A stretch of DNA of 35,153 nt, from assembly GCF_010682105.1 (NCBI RefSeq), contig NZ_JAAGWH010000057.1, forward strand, positions 1 through 35,153, read 5' to 3'. Position numbers and translations under genes: made by a program. The stretch comes from Modestobacter muralis. GTDB lineage: Bacteria > Actinomycetota > Actinomycetes > Mycobacteriales > Geodermatophilaceae. Under the pieces are notes generated by a model that was not told the DNA's origin, did no database searches, and was given only the letters and a program-made list of their open reading frames with translations. This document shows positions 9,071-19,122 of this stretch, piece by piece; positions within the stretch are counted from its first letter, which is position 1; every line of letters starts with the position of its first letter.

Positions 9071-11509
9071 CTACGCAGTGACGCGCTCCACGTCGAAGAC
9101 GCCGTCGACGTTGCGCACCGTCTGCAGCACCGCACCCAGGTGCGCGGGGTCGGCCAGCTCGAAGGTGAACCGGCTGATCGCCACCCGGTCGCGGCTGGTC
9201 TGCACCGACGCGGACAGGATGTTGACCCGCTCGTCGGCCAGCGCCTTGGTGACGTCGGAGAGCAGCCGGTGCCGGTCGAGCGCCTCGACCTGGATGGCGA
9301 CCAGGAAGACCGACCCCGGCGAGGACGCCCAGTCGACCTCGACCAGCCGCTCCGGGGTGCGCTGCAGGTCCGCGGCGTTGGTGCAGTCGGTGCGGTGCAC
9401 GCTCACCCCGCCGCCGCGGGTGACGAAGCCGAGGATCGCGTCACCCGGCACCGGTGTGCAGCACTTGGCGAGCTTGGCCCACACCTCGGTCATGCCGTGG
9501 ACGACGACGCCCGGGTCGCCGCCGGCGGTGCGGGCGACCGTGCGCTTGGTGGGGATCGCGGTCTCGGCGATGTCCTCGGTGGCGCCCTCGGTGCCGCCCA
9601 GGGCGGTGAGCAGCTTCTCGACCAGCGAGTGCGCCGAGACCTGGTTCTCCCCCACCGCGGCGTAGAGCGCGCTGATGTCCGGGTAGTGCAGGTCGGCGGC
9701 CAGGGTGGCCAGCGACTCCCCGCCCATCAGCCGCTGCAGCGGCAGCCCGGCCTTGCGCATCGCCTTGGTCAGCGCGTCCTTGCCCGCCTCGACGGCGTCC
9801 TCGCGGCGCTCCTTGGTGAACCACTGGCGGATCTTGGTCCGCGCGCGGGAGCTGCCGACGAAGGCCAGCCAGTCCTTCGACGGGGCGGCCGTGGGCGAGC
9901 GGGAGGTGAAGACCTCCACGACGTCGCCGTTGGACAGCTTGCTGTCCAGGGACACCAGGTTGCCGTTGACCCGGGCGCCGATGCAGCGGTGCCCGACCTC
10001 GGTGTGCACCGCGTAGGCGAAGTCGACCGGGGTCGACTCCCCCGGCAGGCTGATCACGTCGCCCTTGGGCGTGAAGACGAAGACCTCCTGCGGACCGAGG
10101 TCGTAGCGCAGCGTCTCCAGGAACTCGCCGGGCTCCTGCGCCTCGCGCTGCCAGTCCAGCAGCTGGCGCAGCCACAGCATGTCGTCACCGGCCGAGCCCG
10201 GCGTCGGCACGGGCTCGGTCTTGCCGCCGCGGGCGGTCTCCTTGTACTTCCAGTGCGCCGCGATGCCGTAGTCGGCGATGCGGTGCATCTCGAAGGTGCG
10301 GATCTGCAGCTCGACCGGCTTGCCCTGCGGCCCGATCACCGTGGTGTGCAGCGACTGGTACATGTTGAACTTGGGCATCGCCACGAAGTCCTTGAAGCGG
10401 CCGGGCACCGGCTGCCAGTGCGCGTGCATGATGCCCAGGGCCGCGTACACGTCGCGCACCGACTCGACCAGGATGCGGATGCCGACGAGGTCCCAGATGT
10501 CGGTGAAGTCGCGGCCGCGCACGATCATCTTCTGGTAGATCGAGTAGTAGTGCTTGGGCCGGCCGGTGACCGTCGCCTCGATCTTGGCGGCCTTGAGCTG
10601 GTCGGTGACCGCGGAGGTGACCTCGGACAGGTAGGTGTCGCGGGAGGGCGCCCGCTCGGCCACCAGCCGCACGATCTCGTCGTAGCGCTTGGGGTACAGC
10701 GTGGCGAACGCGAGGTCCTCGAGCTCCCACTTGATGGTGTTCATGCCCAGCCGGTGGGCCAGCGGGGCGAGGATCTCCAGCGTCTCGCGCGCCTTCTTCT
10801 CCTGCTTCTCCGGCGGGAGGAAGCGCAGCGTGCGCATGTTGTGCAGCCGGTCGGCCAGCTTGATGACCAGCACCCGGGGGTCGCGGGACATCGCGACGAT
10901 CATCTTGCGGATCGTCTCGGCCTGCGCGCCGTCCCCGAACTTGACCTTGTCGATCTTCGTGACGCCGTCGACGAGGTGGGCGACCTCCGGGCCGAAGTCG
11001 GCGGTGATCGACTCCAGCGTGGTGCCGGTGTCCTCGACGGTGTCGTGCAGCAGCGCGGCCACCAGCGTGGTGGTGTCCATGCCCAGCCCTGCCAGCACGG
11101 TGGCGACCGCGAGCGGGTGGGTGATGTAGGGGTCGCCGCTCTTGCGCTTCTGCTCGGCGTGCGCCTCCTCGGCGACGTCGTAGGCGCGCTGCAGCAGTCC
11201 CAGGTCGGCCTTGGGGTGGCTGGCCCGGTGCAGGGCCGCCAGCGGCTCGAGGACCGGGCGGATGCCGGTGGAGCGCTGGCCGGCGACGATCCGGCGGGCC
11301 AGCCGGTCACGGACGCGGCGGCGCGGGACGGTCTCGTTCTCCCCGCCCGGGTCCGGCGCGACGTCGTCGGGACGGCGGACCGCGGGGCGTTCGGGCAGCG
11401 TCACCCGGGGCGCGGCCTCCGCTGCGGGGGGCGCGTCCGACGTCCGGGGAACGACGACGTCTGAGGCCACGGGTGCTCCTGCACTGTTGAGGAGGGGCGT
11501 TCCTCCCAT
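9071..11509 (-). CDS. relA: Bifunctional (p)ppGpp synthetase/hydrolase Rel
   Basis: A long RSH protein of 812 residues from the ATG. Order: disordered N-terminus (to about 85), HD hydrolase domain with [10 protein letters not shown] (His155-Asp156) and [12 protein letters not shown], synthetase domain (about 305-425) with [10 protein letters not shown] and [11 protein letters not shown] domain (about 475-535), helical/zinc-finger region with KCCTPVPGD, and a C-terminal ACT domain. The RFKD motif at 371-374 is the form found in bifunctional enzymes, not the EFDD of synthetase-only RelA. It makes and degrades the stringent alarmone. The start is uncertain: the GTG at 11468-11470 (799 residues) has GCAGGAG six bases upstream and may be the true one. 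It follows apt by 53 bases. Confidence 0.97.
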   Translation of the reverse strand: MGGTPLLNSAGAPVASDVVVPRTSDAPPAAEAAPRVTLPERPAVRRPDDVAPDPGGENETVPRRRVRDRLARRIVAGQRSTGIRPVLEPLAALHRASHPKADLGLLQRAYDVAEEAHAEQKRKSGDPYITHPLAVATVLAGLGMDTTTLVAALLHDTVEDTGTTLESITADFGPEVAHLVDGVTKIDKVKFGDGAQAETIRKMIVAMSRDPRVLVIKLADRLHNMRTLRFLPPEKQEKKARETLEILAPLAHRLGMNTIKWELEDLAFATLYPKRYDEIVRLVAERAPSRDTYLSEVTSAVTDQLKAAKIEATVTGRPKHYYSIYQKMIVRGRDFTDIWDLVGIRILVESVRDVYAALGIMHAHWQPVPGRFKDFVAMPKFNMYQSLHTTVIGPQGKPVELQIRTFEMHRIADYGIAAHWKYKETARGGKTEPVPTPGSAGDDMLWLRQLLDWQREAQEPGEFLETLRYDLGPQEVFVFTPKGDVISLPGESTPVDFAYAVHTEVGHRCIGARVNGNLVSLDSKLSNGDVVEVFTSRSPTAAPSKDWLAFVGSSRARTKIRQWFTKERREDAVEAGKDALTKAMRKAGLPLQRLMGGESLATLAADLHYPDISALYAAVGENQVSAHSLVEKLLTALGGTEGATEDIAETAIPTKRTVARTAGGDPGVVVHGMTEVWAKLAKCCTPVPGDAILGFVTRGGGVSVHRTDCTNAADLQRTPERLVEVDWASSPGSVFLVAIQVEALDRHRLLSDVTKALADERVNILSASVQTSRDRVAISRFTFELADPAHLGAVLQTVRNVDGVFDVERVTA

Positions 11510-11562
11510 GCTAGACGCGCCCTTCGGCCCCCTGCCGGGTGCTCACCCGGCGGGGGTGCAGG

Positions 11563-12144
11563 TCACGTCCGCCAGAGCGCGTGGACCGGGTGGGGGGCGA
11601 CCCGCTGGCGCCCGCCGAGGGCGACCAGCTCGACCACCACGGCCACCGAGGTCACCACCCCGCCGAGCCGTTCCACCAGGGCGACGGCTGCCTCGAGCGT
11701 CCCGCCGGTGGCCAGCACGTCGTCGACGACCAGCACGCGCTGCCCCGGCCGGATCGAGTCGGTGTGCAGCTCCAGCGTGGCGGTGCCGTACTCCAGGTCG
11801 TAGGAGGCCGAGACCACCTCCCGGGGCAGCTTGCCGGCCTTGCGCACCGGGACCACGCCGGTGCCGGCGTCCAGGGCGACCGCGGCGGCCAGCAGGAAGC
11901 CGCGGGCCTCGACGCCGGCCACGACGTCGAACCCCGGACCGCCGTCGGACCCGCTGAGCGCCGCGGCCCGCGGGTCGAGGTCGGCGGGCGCGGTGAGCGC
12001 GTCGACGACCCGGCGGAAGGCCCCGGCGTCGGCGAACACCGGCGTCAGGTCCCGGAACACCACCCCGGGCACCGGGAAGTCCGGGACGTCGACCGACAGC
12101 GAGGCGATCAGCTCCTCGACCGGCAGCTGCTCCGCCGTCGTCAC
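11563..12144 (-). CDS. apt: Adenine phosphoribosyltransferase
   Basis: A 193-residue purine salvage enzyme that converts adenine and PRPP to AMP. Visible features: VPDFPVPGVVFRDLTP at the N-terminus, the adenine-site stretch GVEARGFLLA, and the PRPP-binding loop VLVVDDVLATGGTL (138-151). The GTG at 12142-12144 overlaps the secF TGA in a GTGA, so translation is coupled to secF; the family N-terminus fits that start. Compared with E. coli Apt there is an insertion of about ten residues (LSGSDGGPG, near 63-71). The order secD-secF-apt-relA is conserved in actinobacteria, linking purine nucleotide supply and the alarmone enzyme in one transcript. Confidence 0.95.
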   Translation of the reverse strand: MTTAEQLPVEELIASLSVDVPDFPVPGVVFRDLTPVFADAGAFRRVVDALTAPADLDPRAAALSGSDGGPGFDVVAGVEARGFLLAAAVALDAGTGVVPVRKAGKLPREVVSASYDLEYGTATLELHTDSIRPGQRVLVVDDVLATGGTLEAAVALVERLGGVVTSVAVVVELVALGGRQRVAPHPVHALWRT

Positions 12145-13649
12145 CGGCGCTTCTTGCCCGCCGGGCGGGTGCCGGGGCGCTGCCCCGGCCGGGGCGTCGT
12201 CGCACCGCTGCGGGTCGCCCCGGTCTCCCGCTGCACCGAGGACGGCGACTCGACCACGACGTCGGCCTCCGGGCGCTCGGGCAGGGCGGCCGGGCGCTCG
12301 GCGACCGGGACAGCGGACCGGCGGGCCGCGGAGGCCCCGCCACCCCGGCGGGCGCTGGCGACCGGACCGGCCGGGCGGGCCCCGCCGGTGCGGGCCTCGG
12401 TGGCCCGGCGGGCGAGCACGCGCTTGCGCAGCGCGATGTTCTCCGGCTTGCGCTCCTCGAGCTCGGCCAGGACCGGGGTGGCCAGGAAGATCGAGCTGTA
12501 GGTGCCGGCGGCGAGGCCGATGAACAGCACCAGCGCGAGGTCCTTGAGCGTGCCCGCGCCCAGCAGGCCGGCGCCGACGAACAGCAGCCCGGCCACCGGC
12601 AGCAACGCGATCACCGAGGTGTTGATCGACCGCATCAGCGTCTGGTTCACGGCCAGGTCGGCTGCCTCGCCGTAGGTCGAGCGAGCGCTCTTGGTGAGGT
12701 CCTTGGTGTTCTCGTCGACCTTGTCGAAGACCACGACGGTGTCGTAGAGGGAGAACCCGAGGATGGTCAGCAGGCCGATCACCGTGGAGGGGGTGACCTC
12801 GAAGCCGATCAGGGCGTAGACCCCGGCGGTGACGACGATGTCGTGCACCAGCGCGACGATCGCGGCCACGGCCATGGTGGGCCGGAAGCGGATCGCCAGG
12901 AACGCGACCACGGCGACCAGGAAGACGACCAGCGCCAGCAGCGCCTTGTTGGTGACGTCGCCGCCCCAGTCGGCACTGACGGCCTGCGGGCTGACCTCGG
13001 TCTCGGCGACGCCGGCGGCCTGCGCCACGGCGGCGACGACGGACTCCTCGGTGGCGGGGTCGAGGGCCTCGGTGCGCAGCAGCACGGAGTTGCCGCCGAC
13101 GACCTGGGCGCTGGATACCTGGGCCCCGGCGCCCTCGGCGGCCTGGCGGACGTCGGCGAGCTGCTCGGTCGTGGCCGGCACGCGAAGGCTGTTGCCGCCG
13201 GCGAACTCGATGCCGAAGTTGAACCCGCGCACGATCATCAGCAGCGTGCACAGCGCCACGACGACCGCGGTCACCTTGAACCAGAACCGCCGCTTGCCGA
13301 CGACGTCCAGCCCGGCCTCGCCGTTGTAGAGCCGGTGGGCCAACGAGGCGCGGGAGGGCGCCCGGCGGTCGGACTCCCCCTCGGGGGTCAGGCCGGCGTC
13401 GGCCAGCGCCTGGTCACCGGTGCTCTCACCGGCGGCCTCCTCGCGCACCTCGGCCTCGTCGACGACCTCGTCGGCAGCGGTCCCGACCGGGACCACGGTC
13501 TCCTCGGTGCTGGTCGGCTCGCTGCCGGTCAGCTCGGTGCTGATCTTCTCAGCGCCGGTCGGCTCGGTGCCGGGCTGGCCGGCGGCGGGCAGGTCGCCCG
13601 CCCCGAAGGCGGTGGACCCGGTGGAGCCGGGCTCGCGGGGGGTGGTCAT
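12141..13649 (-). CDS. secF: Protein translocase subunit SecF
   Basis: A 502-residue SecF, longer than E. coli SecF (323) because of extensions at both ends. Residues 1-115 are an acidic Thr/Glu/Ala-rich cytoplasmic region. The core has transmembrane helix 1 (FKVTAVVVALCTLLMIVRG), the motif FNFGIEFAGGNSL, a periplasmic-type P1 domain, and five further helices with the RND-like signature TILGFSLYDTVVVFDKVDEN. The C-terminal 100 residues are basic and low-complexity, probably cytoplasmic. SecF pairs with SecD to complete preprotein export through SecYEG, driven by the proton gradient. Its ATG overlaps the secD stop (ATGA, 13646-13649) and its stop overlaps apt. Confidence 0.96.
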   Translation of the reverse strand: MTTPREPGSTGSTAFGAGDLPAAGQPGTEPTGAEKISTELTGSEPTSTEETVVPVGTAADEVVDEAEVREEAAGESTGDQALADAGLTPEGESDRRAPSRASLAHRLYNGEAGLDVVGKRRFWFKVTAVVVALCTLLMIVRGFNFGIEFAGGNSLRVPATTEQLADVRQAAEGAGAQVSSAQVVGGNSVLLRTEALDPATEESVVAAVAQAAGVAETEVSPQAVSADWGGDVTNKALLALVVFLVAVVAFLAIRFRPTMAVAAIVALVHDIVVTAGVYALIGFEVTPSTVIGLLTILGFSLYDTVVVFDKVDENTKDLTKSARSTYGEAADLAVNQTLMRSINTSVIALLPVAGLLFVGAGLLGAGTLKDLALVLFIGLAAGTYSSIFLATPVLAELEERKPENIALRKRVLARRATEARTGGARPAGPVASARRGGGASAARRSAVPVAERPAALPERPEADVVVESPSSVQRETGATRSGATTPRPGQRPGTRPAGKKRR

Positions 13650-15325
13650 CGGTTGCTCCCGTTCGTGCTGCTGCCGGTGCCGGCACCGACCAGCTGCCGG
13701 TCGCCCCGGGTCGGTGACCCCGTGCGGCGGCTGTGGTCGACCTGGCCCAGGCCGGAGAAGCGGTTGGTGCCGAAGCTCTTGACCCGGCTGAGCACCGCCA
13801 TGAGCGGGTGGGTGAAGAGGAAGACGACGACGAGGTCGAGGACCGTGGACATACCCAGGGTGAACGCGAAGCCCTTCACGTCACCGATGGCCAGCCAGTA
13901 CAGGATCGCGGCGGCCAGGAAGCTGACGGCGTCGGCGGACAGGATCGTCCGGCGCGCCCGGACCCAGGCCCGCGGGGTGGCGCTGCGCAGCGTCCGCCCC
14001 TCCCGGACCTCGTCCTTGAGCCGCTCGAAGTAGACGACGAAGGAGTCGGCGGTGATGCCGATGGAGACGATGAACCCGGCGATGCCGGCCAAGCTCAGCG
14101 CGAAGCCGATCTCCCGGCCCAGCAGCACCAGGCAGCCGTACACGACCACCGCCGACAGCAGCAGGCTGGCGATCATCACCAGGCCGAGCAGCCGGTAGTA
14201 CAGCAGCGCGTAGACGAACACCAGGGCGACGCCGATGGCGCCGGCGATCAGCCCGGCCTGCAGCTGCTCGCTGCCCAGCTCGGTGGAGATCGACTGCGCC
14301 GTGGCCTGGCTGAAGGTCAGCGGCAGCGCGCCGTACTTCAGCTGGTTGGCGAGCTCCGTGGCCGACTCCTGGTCGAAGCTGCCCGAGATCTGGGTCGTGC
14401 CACCGACGATCGCCGAGTTGATCGTGGGGGCCGACACGACCCGGCCGTCCAGGGTGATCGCCACGTTGTTGCCGACGTTGGCGGTGGTGTAGTCCGCCCA
14501 GGCGGTCGAGCCGGCGCCGGTGAAGTCGAGGTTGACGATCCACTCGCCGGTGGCCTGCTCGGTGCCGGCGGTGGCGTCGGAGACGTCGGTGCCCTCGATG
14601 ACCGCCGGGCCCAGCAGGTACTTGGCCGTGCCGTCGTCGGAGCAGGCCGCGATGGCGTCCTCGGGCCGGTCGACCTCGGTGGTCGTGGTGTCGCAGGTCA
14701 GCGTGGCGAACTCGGCCTGCGCCTGCTCGGCCGTGACCACGGGGGCGTTCGGGTCGGGGACCGAAGGGTCGGCCACCGCACCGTCGTCGGTCGCCGGCGC
14801 ACCCGAGGTCGGGGCAGCGGAGTCCGTCGGCGCAGCGGAGTCGGTCGGGGCAGCGGAGTCCGTCGGTGCGGCGGAGTCCGTCGGCGCGGCGGAGTCCGTC
14901 GGCGCGGCCGGGTCGGTGGGCGCGGCCGACGGGTCGGCGGCGGGAGTGGCCGCCTCCGGGCCGCCCAGGACGGGGCGGAAGCGGAGCTGGGCGGTGGCGC
15001 CGAGCTCACGGGCGCGGTCGCCGTTGTCGCCGGGGACCGAGATGACGATGTTGCTGCTGCCCTCGGTGACCACCTCGGCCTCGGCGACGCCCAGGCCGTT
15101 GACCCGCTGCTCGATGATCTGGCGGGCCAGCTCGAGGTCGGCGGACTCCGGCGGCTGGCCGTCGGGGGTGCGGGCGGTGAGGGTGACCGTCGTCCCGCCC
15201 TGGAGGTCCAGGCCGAGCTGCGGGGTGCGCCGGTCCCCGGTGAGGAAGATCAGCGCGTAGAGGCCCACGACGATGAGCAGGAAGGCGGCGAAGTACCGCC
15301 GGGCGGGGATCTGTCGGGCTGCCAC
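13646..15325 (-). CDS. secD: Protein translocase subunit SecD
   Basis: A 559-residue SecD. Helix 1 is at about 11-30, then LGLDLQGGTTVTL (the D1 signature), a large extracytoplasmic P1 region, and five C-terminal helices including AGIAGFIVSIGITADSFVVYFERLKDE. Inside P1, residues 132-185 are a low-complexity insertion made of (A)APTDS repeats, encoded by an 18-base tandem repeat. The start is a GTG at 15323-15325, 14 bases after the yajC stop, with no clear Shine-Dalgarno. The last 40 residues are polar. It acts with SecF and YajC in the late steps of Sec export. The extra repeat region should lie outside the membrane and is not needed for the core fold. Confidence 0.96.
   Translation of the reverse strand: MAARQIPARRYFAAFLLIVVGLYALIFLTGDRRTPQLGLDLQGGTTVTLTARTPDGQPPESADLELARQIIEQRVNGLGVAEAEVVTEGSSNIVISVPGDNGDRARELGATAQLRFRPVLGGPEAATPAADPSAAPTDPAAPTDSAAPTDSAAPTDSAAPTDSAAPTDSAAPTSGAPATDDGAVADPSVPDPNAPVVTAEQAQAEFATLTCDTTTTEVDRPEDAIAACSDDGTAKYLLGPAVIEGTDVSDATAGTEQATGEWIVNLDFTGAGSTAWADYTTANVGNNVAITLDGRVVSAPTINSAIVGGTTQISGSFDQESATELANQLKYGALPLTFSQATAQSISTELGSEQLQAGLIAGAIGVALVFVYALLYYRLLGLVMIASLLLSAVVVYGCLVLLGREIGFALSLAGIAGFIVSIGITADSFVVYFERLKDEVREGRTLRSATPRAWVRARRTILSADAVSFLAAAILYWLAIGDVKGFAFTLGMSTVLDLVVVFLFTHPLMAVLSRVKSFGTNRFSGLGQVDHSRRTGSPTRGDRQLVGAGTGSSTNGSNR
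14820..14928. repeat. 18-base tandem repeat inside secD
   Basis: About six direct copies of an 18-base unit (plus-strand form GAGTCCGTCGGCGCAGCG, with mainly third-position changes) encode the AAPTDS hexapeptide repeats of SecD on the minus strand. Unit starts are at 14820, 14838, 14856, 14874, 14892 and 14910. Each unit is a whole number of codons, so gain or loss of units keeps the frame. Confidence 0.9.
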
Positions 15326-15339
15326 GAGGGGTGCCCGGC

Positions 15340-15675
15340 TCAGCGTGCGCGGTCGGCGGGGTCGCCGTCGCCGTCGATGGACCCGGTGGCCGTGCTGCCC
15401 CCGGTCGTGCCGGCGTCGAGCGGCTTCCGGACCTCCAGCACCGCCGGGCGGGCGACGGTGATGACGACCCCCGGGGAGACCTCGAGGTCGACGGTGTCCG
15501 CACCGAGGGCGGCGACGGTGCCGTGGATGCCGCTGGTCAGCATCACCGGGGTGCCCGGGGTGAGCGCGGACTGCATCGCCGCGGCGTTGGCCTGGATCTT
15601 CTTGCGCTGCCGGGCAGGCAACACGATGAGCAGGCCGAACAGCAGGACGAGCACGATCAACGGCAGGTATTCCAC
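15340..15675 (-). CDS. yajC: Preprotein translocase accessory subunit YajC
   Basis: A 111-residue protein of normal YajC length. Residues 3-20 (YLPLIVLVLLFGLLIVLP) form one transmembrane helix, followed by RQRKKIQANAAAMQSALTPG and the small beta domain with VMLTSGIHGTVAALG, all typical of YajC. A polar Gly/Ser/Asp tail ends the protein. It starts at a GTG (15673-15675), with GAGAGG upstream. It is the first gene of the yajC-secD-secF-apt-relA run and associates with SecDF in the membrane. Confidence 0.95.
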   Translation of the reverse strand: MEYLPLIVLVLLFGLLIVLPARQRKKIQANAAAMQSALTPGTPVMLTSGIHGTVAALGADTVDLEVSPGVVITVARPAVLEVRKPLDAGTTGGSTATGSIDGDGDPADRAR

Positions 15676-15716
15676 GACTGGTGAGCCTCTCTACCGCAGC
15701 AGGTCGCGCGGTGGGT

Positions 15717-15736
15717 GCGACCCGTCATCGGGTCGC
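15717..15736 (-). terminator. Hairpin between ruvB and yajC
   Basis: GCGACCCG (15717-15724) pairs perfectly with CGGGTCGC (15729-15736) around a TCAT loop. It lies downstream of ruvB and upstream of yajC, both on the minus strand, so it could end the ruvCAB transcript. It lies about 85 bases after the ruvB stop. No U-run. Confidence 0.45.
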
Positions 15737-15820
15737 TCGGGTACATCGGCGCCGGCACACGTCCGCGGGCTCCGCCGGGCAGAGCGCCCCGGCGAGCCGG
15801 GCGCGCCAGCGCGTCGGAGT

Positions 15821-16957
15821 CTAGGCGTCGAAGAGCGTCGAAGTACCAGACCCGTCCGACGGACGGTCACCTGTGCCGCCGCTGAGCGGCACCCCACCGC
15901 GCGGGACGGCGTGTCCCAGGTGACGGAACGCGGCCTCGGTGGCGACCCGCCCGCGCGGGGTGCGGGCCAGCAGCCCGGCGCGCACCAGGAAGGGCTCGCA
16001 CACCTCCTCGACGGTGTGCGGCTCCTCCCCCACCGCCACGGCCAGCGTCGCGACGCCGACCGGCCCGCCGCCGAACTTCGTCACCAGCGCGTCGAGCACC
16101 GAGCGGTCCAGCCGGTCCAGGCCCAGGTCGTCGACGTCGTAGAGGGCCAGCGCGGCCCGGGCCACCTCCAGGGTGACCCGCCCGTCGGCCTTGACCTCGG
16201 CGAAGTCCCGCACCCGGCGCAGCAGCCGGTTGGCGATGCGGGGCGTGCCGCGGGAACGGCCGGCGATCTCGGCCGAGCCGTCGGCGGTCAGCTCGACCCC
16301 CAGCAGGTCTGCGCTGCGTGCGATGACCTTCTGCAGGTCGGTGGTGTCGTAGAACTCCATCTGGCCGACGAAGCCGAACCGGTCGCGCAGCGGGCCGGTG
16401 AGCAGGCCCGCGCGGGTGGTCGCCCCGACCAGCGTGAACGGGTTGATCTCCAGCGGGATCGCCGTCGCGCCGGGGCCCTTGCCGACCACGACGTCGACCC
16501 GGAAGTCCTCCATCGCCATGTACAGCAGCTCTTCGGCGGGCCGGGCGATCCGGTGGATCTCGTCGATGAACAGGACGTCGCCGGGCGACAGGTTGGACAG
16601 CATCGCGGCCAGGTCGCCGGAGCGCTCGATCGCCGGGCCACTGGTGATCTTGACCGCGGTGCCCAGCTCAGACCCGATGATCAGCGCGAGGCTGGTCTTG
16701 CCCAGCCCGGGCGGACCGGACAGCAGCACGTGGTCCGGCGGCCGGCCGCGGCGCTTGGCGCCCTCGAGGACGAGGTCGAGCTGGCGGGCGACCTTGGGCT
16801 GGCCGATGAAGTCCGCGAGCGAGTTGGGCCGCAGAGCGGACTCCACGACCCGCTCCTCGTCACCGGCCCGGGGGTCGACGGCGTCGTCCCAGTCCGGTGC
16901 GGTGTACCGGCCCGGGCCCGCGTCGGCAGCGGACAGCCCCCGGTCGAAGGAGCTCAT
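15821..16957 (-). CDS. ruvB: Holliday junction branch migration ATPase RuvB
   Basis: A 378-residue AAA+ motor that drives branch migration with RuvA. Walker A is GPPGLGKT (81-88), Walker B LFIDEIHR (129-136), and sensor 1 is in VGATTRAG. The C-terminal winged helix has [17 protein letters not shown] and RTPRGRVAT. The N-terminus is about 30 residues longer than in E. coli and the C-terminus has a Gly/Ser/Asp tail of about 25 residues, both common in actinobacteria. The frame stays open far upstream, but the ATG at 16955-16957 overlaps the ruvA stop as ATGA, so that start is chosen. Last gene of ruvC-ruvA-ruvB. Confidence 0.97.
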   Translation of the reverse strand: MSSFDRGLSAADAGPGRYTAPDWDDAVDPRAGDEERVVESALRPNSLADFIGQPKVARQLDLVLEGAKRRGRPPDHVLLSGPPGLGKTSLALIIGSELGTAVKITSGPAIERSGDLAAMLSNLSPGDVLFIDEIHRIARPAEELLYMAMEDFRVDVVVGKGPGATAIPLEINPFTLVGATTRAGLLTGPLRDRFGFVGQMEFYDTTDLQKVIARSADLLGVELTADGSAEIAGRSRGTPRIANRLLRRVRDFAEVKADGRVTLEVARAALALYDVDDLGLDRLDRSVLDALVTKFGGGPVGVATLAVAVGEEPHTVEEVCEPFLVRAGLLARTPRGRVATEAAFRHLGHAVPRGGVPLSGGTGDRPSDGSGTSTLFDA

Positions 16958-17583
16958 GGCCGGCCCAGCATCCGCAGCGCCTGGCGCAGCAGGACGGCGA
17001 CCTCGACACCACCGGTCTCGGCGAGCTGCGCGTCGGCGACCGGCACCAGCTCGAGGACGGCGATGTCGGCCTCCCGGGTGCTCCAGCCGAGACCGACCAG
17101 TGCCTGGCCCAGCTGGTCGCGCCAGGGCTGGACGGGCGCGATCCCGGGGAGGGCCGGACCGTCGAGGGAGGTGTCGGAGGTGGTGACGCCGAGGCGGTCG
17201 CGCAGCTCCAGCACCAGCCGCTCGGCGCCCTTCTTGCCGATGCCGGGCACCTGCATGAGGGCTTTGAGGTCGCCCATCGACACGGCTCGGCGGACCTCGC
17301 GCGGCGGGTGGATGGCCAGCACGGCCTGGGCGACCCGCGGGCCGACGCCGTTGGCGGTCTGCAGCAGCTCGAACAGCTGGCGCTCGTCGTCGTCGGCGAA
17401 GCCGTAGAGGGTCAGGGAGTCCTCGCGGACGACCAGGCTGGTGGCCAGCCGGGCCTGCTCCCCCACCTGCAGCCGGGCGATGGTGCCGGGGGTGCACTGC
17501 ACCGACAGGCCCACGCCGCCCACCTCGACCACGGCACCGTCGGGCGACACGGCCGCGACCCGGCCGCTCACGCTGGCGATCAT
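16954..17583 (-). CDS. ruvA: Holliday junction DNA helicase subunit RuvA
   Basis: A 209-residue RuvA with the normal three domains. The OB-fold N-terminus starts [12 protein letters not shown]. The helix-hairpin-helix domain II has [18 protein letters not shown] and [19 protein letters not shown]. Domain III, which contacts RuvB, is at the C-terminus (about 155-205) after a flexible linker. It binds four-way junctions as a tetramer. The ATG at 17581-17583 overlaps the ruvC stop (ATGA) and its own stop overlaps ruvB (ATGA), so all three subunits are translationally coupled. Confidence 0.97.
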   Translation of the reverse strand: MIASVSGRVAAVSPDGAVVEVGGVGLSVQCTPGTIARLQVGEQARLATSLVVREDSLTLYGFADDDERQLFELLQTANGVGPRVAQAVLAIHPPREVRRAVSMGDLKALMQVPGIGKKGAERLVLELRDRLGVTTSDTSLDGPALPGIAPVQPWRDQLGQALVGLGWSTREADIAVLELVPVADAQLAETGGVEVAVLLRQALRMLGRP

Positions 17584-18149
17584 CGGCTGACCCCCTGCCA
17601 GCGCGGCAGCGTCCGGGACGCCGGGACCGGGGCCCCGATGCCGCCGGCGAGCGCGGCGACCCGCAGCCGGGCCTGCGCCGGGGCGCGCCAGACGTGGCAG
17701 ACGGCCAGCGCCAGCGCGTCGGCGGCGTCGGCGGGCTTGGGCGCCTCGGTGAGCCCGAGGACCCGGGTGACCATCATCGTGACCTGGTCCTTGTCGGCGC
17801 GGCCGTTGCCGGAGATGGCGGCCTTGACCTCGCTCGGGGTGTGCCACGCGACCGGCACGTCGGCCTGCGCGGCGGCCAGCGCGGCGACCCCGGCGGCCTG
17901 GGCGGTGCCGGTCGCCGTCCCCTTGTTGTTCTGGGTGAAGACGCGCTCGATGGCGACGGCCTCCGGGCGGTGCGCCCGCAACAGGGCGGTCACGGCGGTG
18001 TGCACCTCCAGCAGTCGCAGTTCCAGGTCCAGGTCGGGGTGCGTGCGGATGACGCCGACCCCGATCGCCGTGGGCCGGGCGCCGGGACGCCCGTCGACCA
18101 CACCCCACCCGCACCGGGTCAGGCCCGGGTCGATGCCGAGCACCCGCAT
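17580..18149 (-). CDS. ruvC: Crossover junction endodeoxyribonuclease RuvC
   Basis: A 189-residue Holliday junction resolvase with the RNase H-like fold. Catalytic acidic residues are visible: Asp7 in [13 protein letters not shown], Glu68 in VAIERVF, and Asp141/Asp144 in PADAADALA. The DNA-contacting [15 protein letters not shown] segment is intact. The ATG at 18147-18149 is preceded by an excellent GGAGGAGG ribosome site. First gene of ruvC-ruvA-ruvB. A LexA-type box lies 20 bases upstream, so DNA-damage induction is likely. Confidence 0.97.
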   Translation of the reverse strand: MRVLGIDPGLTRCGWGVVDGRPGARPTAIGVGVIRTHPDLDLELRLLEVHTAVTALLRAHRPEAVAIERVFTQNNKGTATGTAQAAGVAALAAAQADVPVAWHTPSEVKAAISGNGRADKDQVTMMVTRVLGLTEAPKPADAADALALAVCHVWRAPAQARLRVAALAGGIGAPVPASRTLPRWQGVSR

Positions 18150-18168
18150 GGGACCTCCTCCGATCGGC

Positions 18169-18184
18169 GCGAACACGTGTTCGA
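18169..18184. promoter_or_regulatory. LexA (SOS) box upstream of ruvC
   Basis: GCGAACACGTGTTCGA matches the actinobacterial LexA operator TCGAAC-N4-GTTCGA at every conserved position except the first base. It is centred about 27 bases before the ruvC start, which suits repression of the ruvCAB promoter. Regulation by LexA is inference from the motif and from known SOS control of ruvC in mycobacteria. Confidence 0.85.
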
Positions 18185-18238
18185 ACCACGCTAACCGGCG
18201 TCCCCGACGAACGGCCCCCGACACGCCCGTCGGCTCGG

Positions 18239-18289
18239 CCCCCTCGCAGGGTCCCGCCCTGAGCCTGCGAAGGGTGGGGGGCGAGGGGG
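18239..18289 (-). terminator. Nested hairpin downstream of yebC
   Basis: CCCCCTCGC (18239-18247) is perfectly complementary to GCGAGGGGG (18281-18289). An alternative inner stem pairs CTCGCAGG with CCTGCGA (about 18243-18270). It starts nine bases after the yebC stop and so probably ends that transcript. The two pairings are mutually exclusive. Confidence 0.65.
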
Positions 18290-18297
18290 TCCTTCGT

Positions 18298-19050
<753 letters not shown>

Positions 19051-19073
19051 TTGCTCTCCTCGCTAGCGCTCGT

Positions 19074-19091
19074 CGGCTGCGTTCGCAGCCG
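19074..19091 (-). terminator. Hairpin between pdxT and yebC
   Basis: CGGCTGCG (19074-19081) and CGCAGCCG (19084-19091) form a tight inverted repeat, 31 bases past the pdxT stop and about 24 bases before the yebC start. It may attenuate or end the pdxST transcript. No U-run, so only a candidate. Confidence 0.4.
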
Positions 19092-19122
19092 AGCCACTGT
19101 GCCCTCTGGTGAGTTCGCACGC

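Noticed and set aside
9140-11464. A 774-codon open frame antisense to relA
   Set aside because: All Rel domains are intact on the minus strand; the plus-strand product has no domain.
13733-17407. A 1224-codon plus-strand open frame across secD, yajC and ruvB
   Set aside because: It is antisense to three clearly identified genes, and its product is low-complexity Gly/Arg/Asp-rich.
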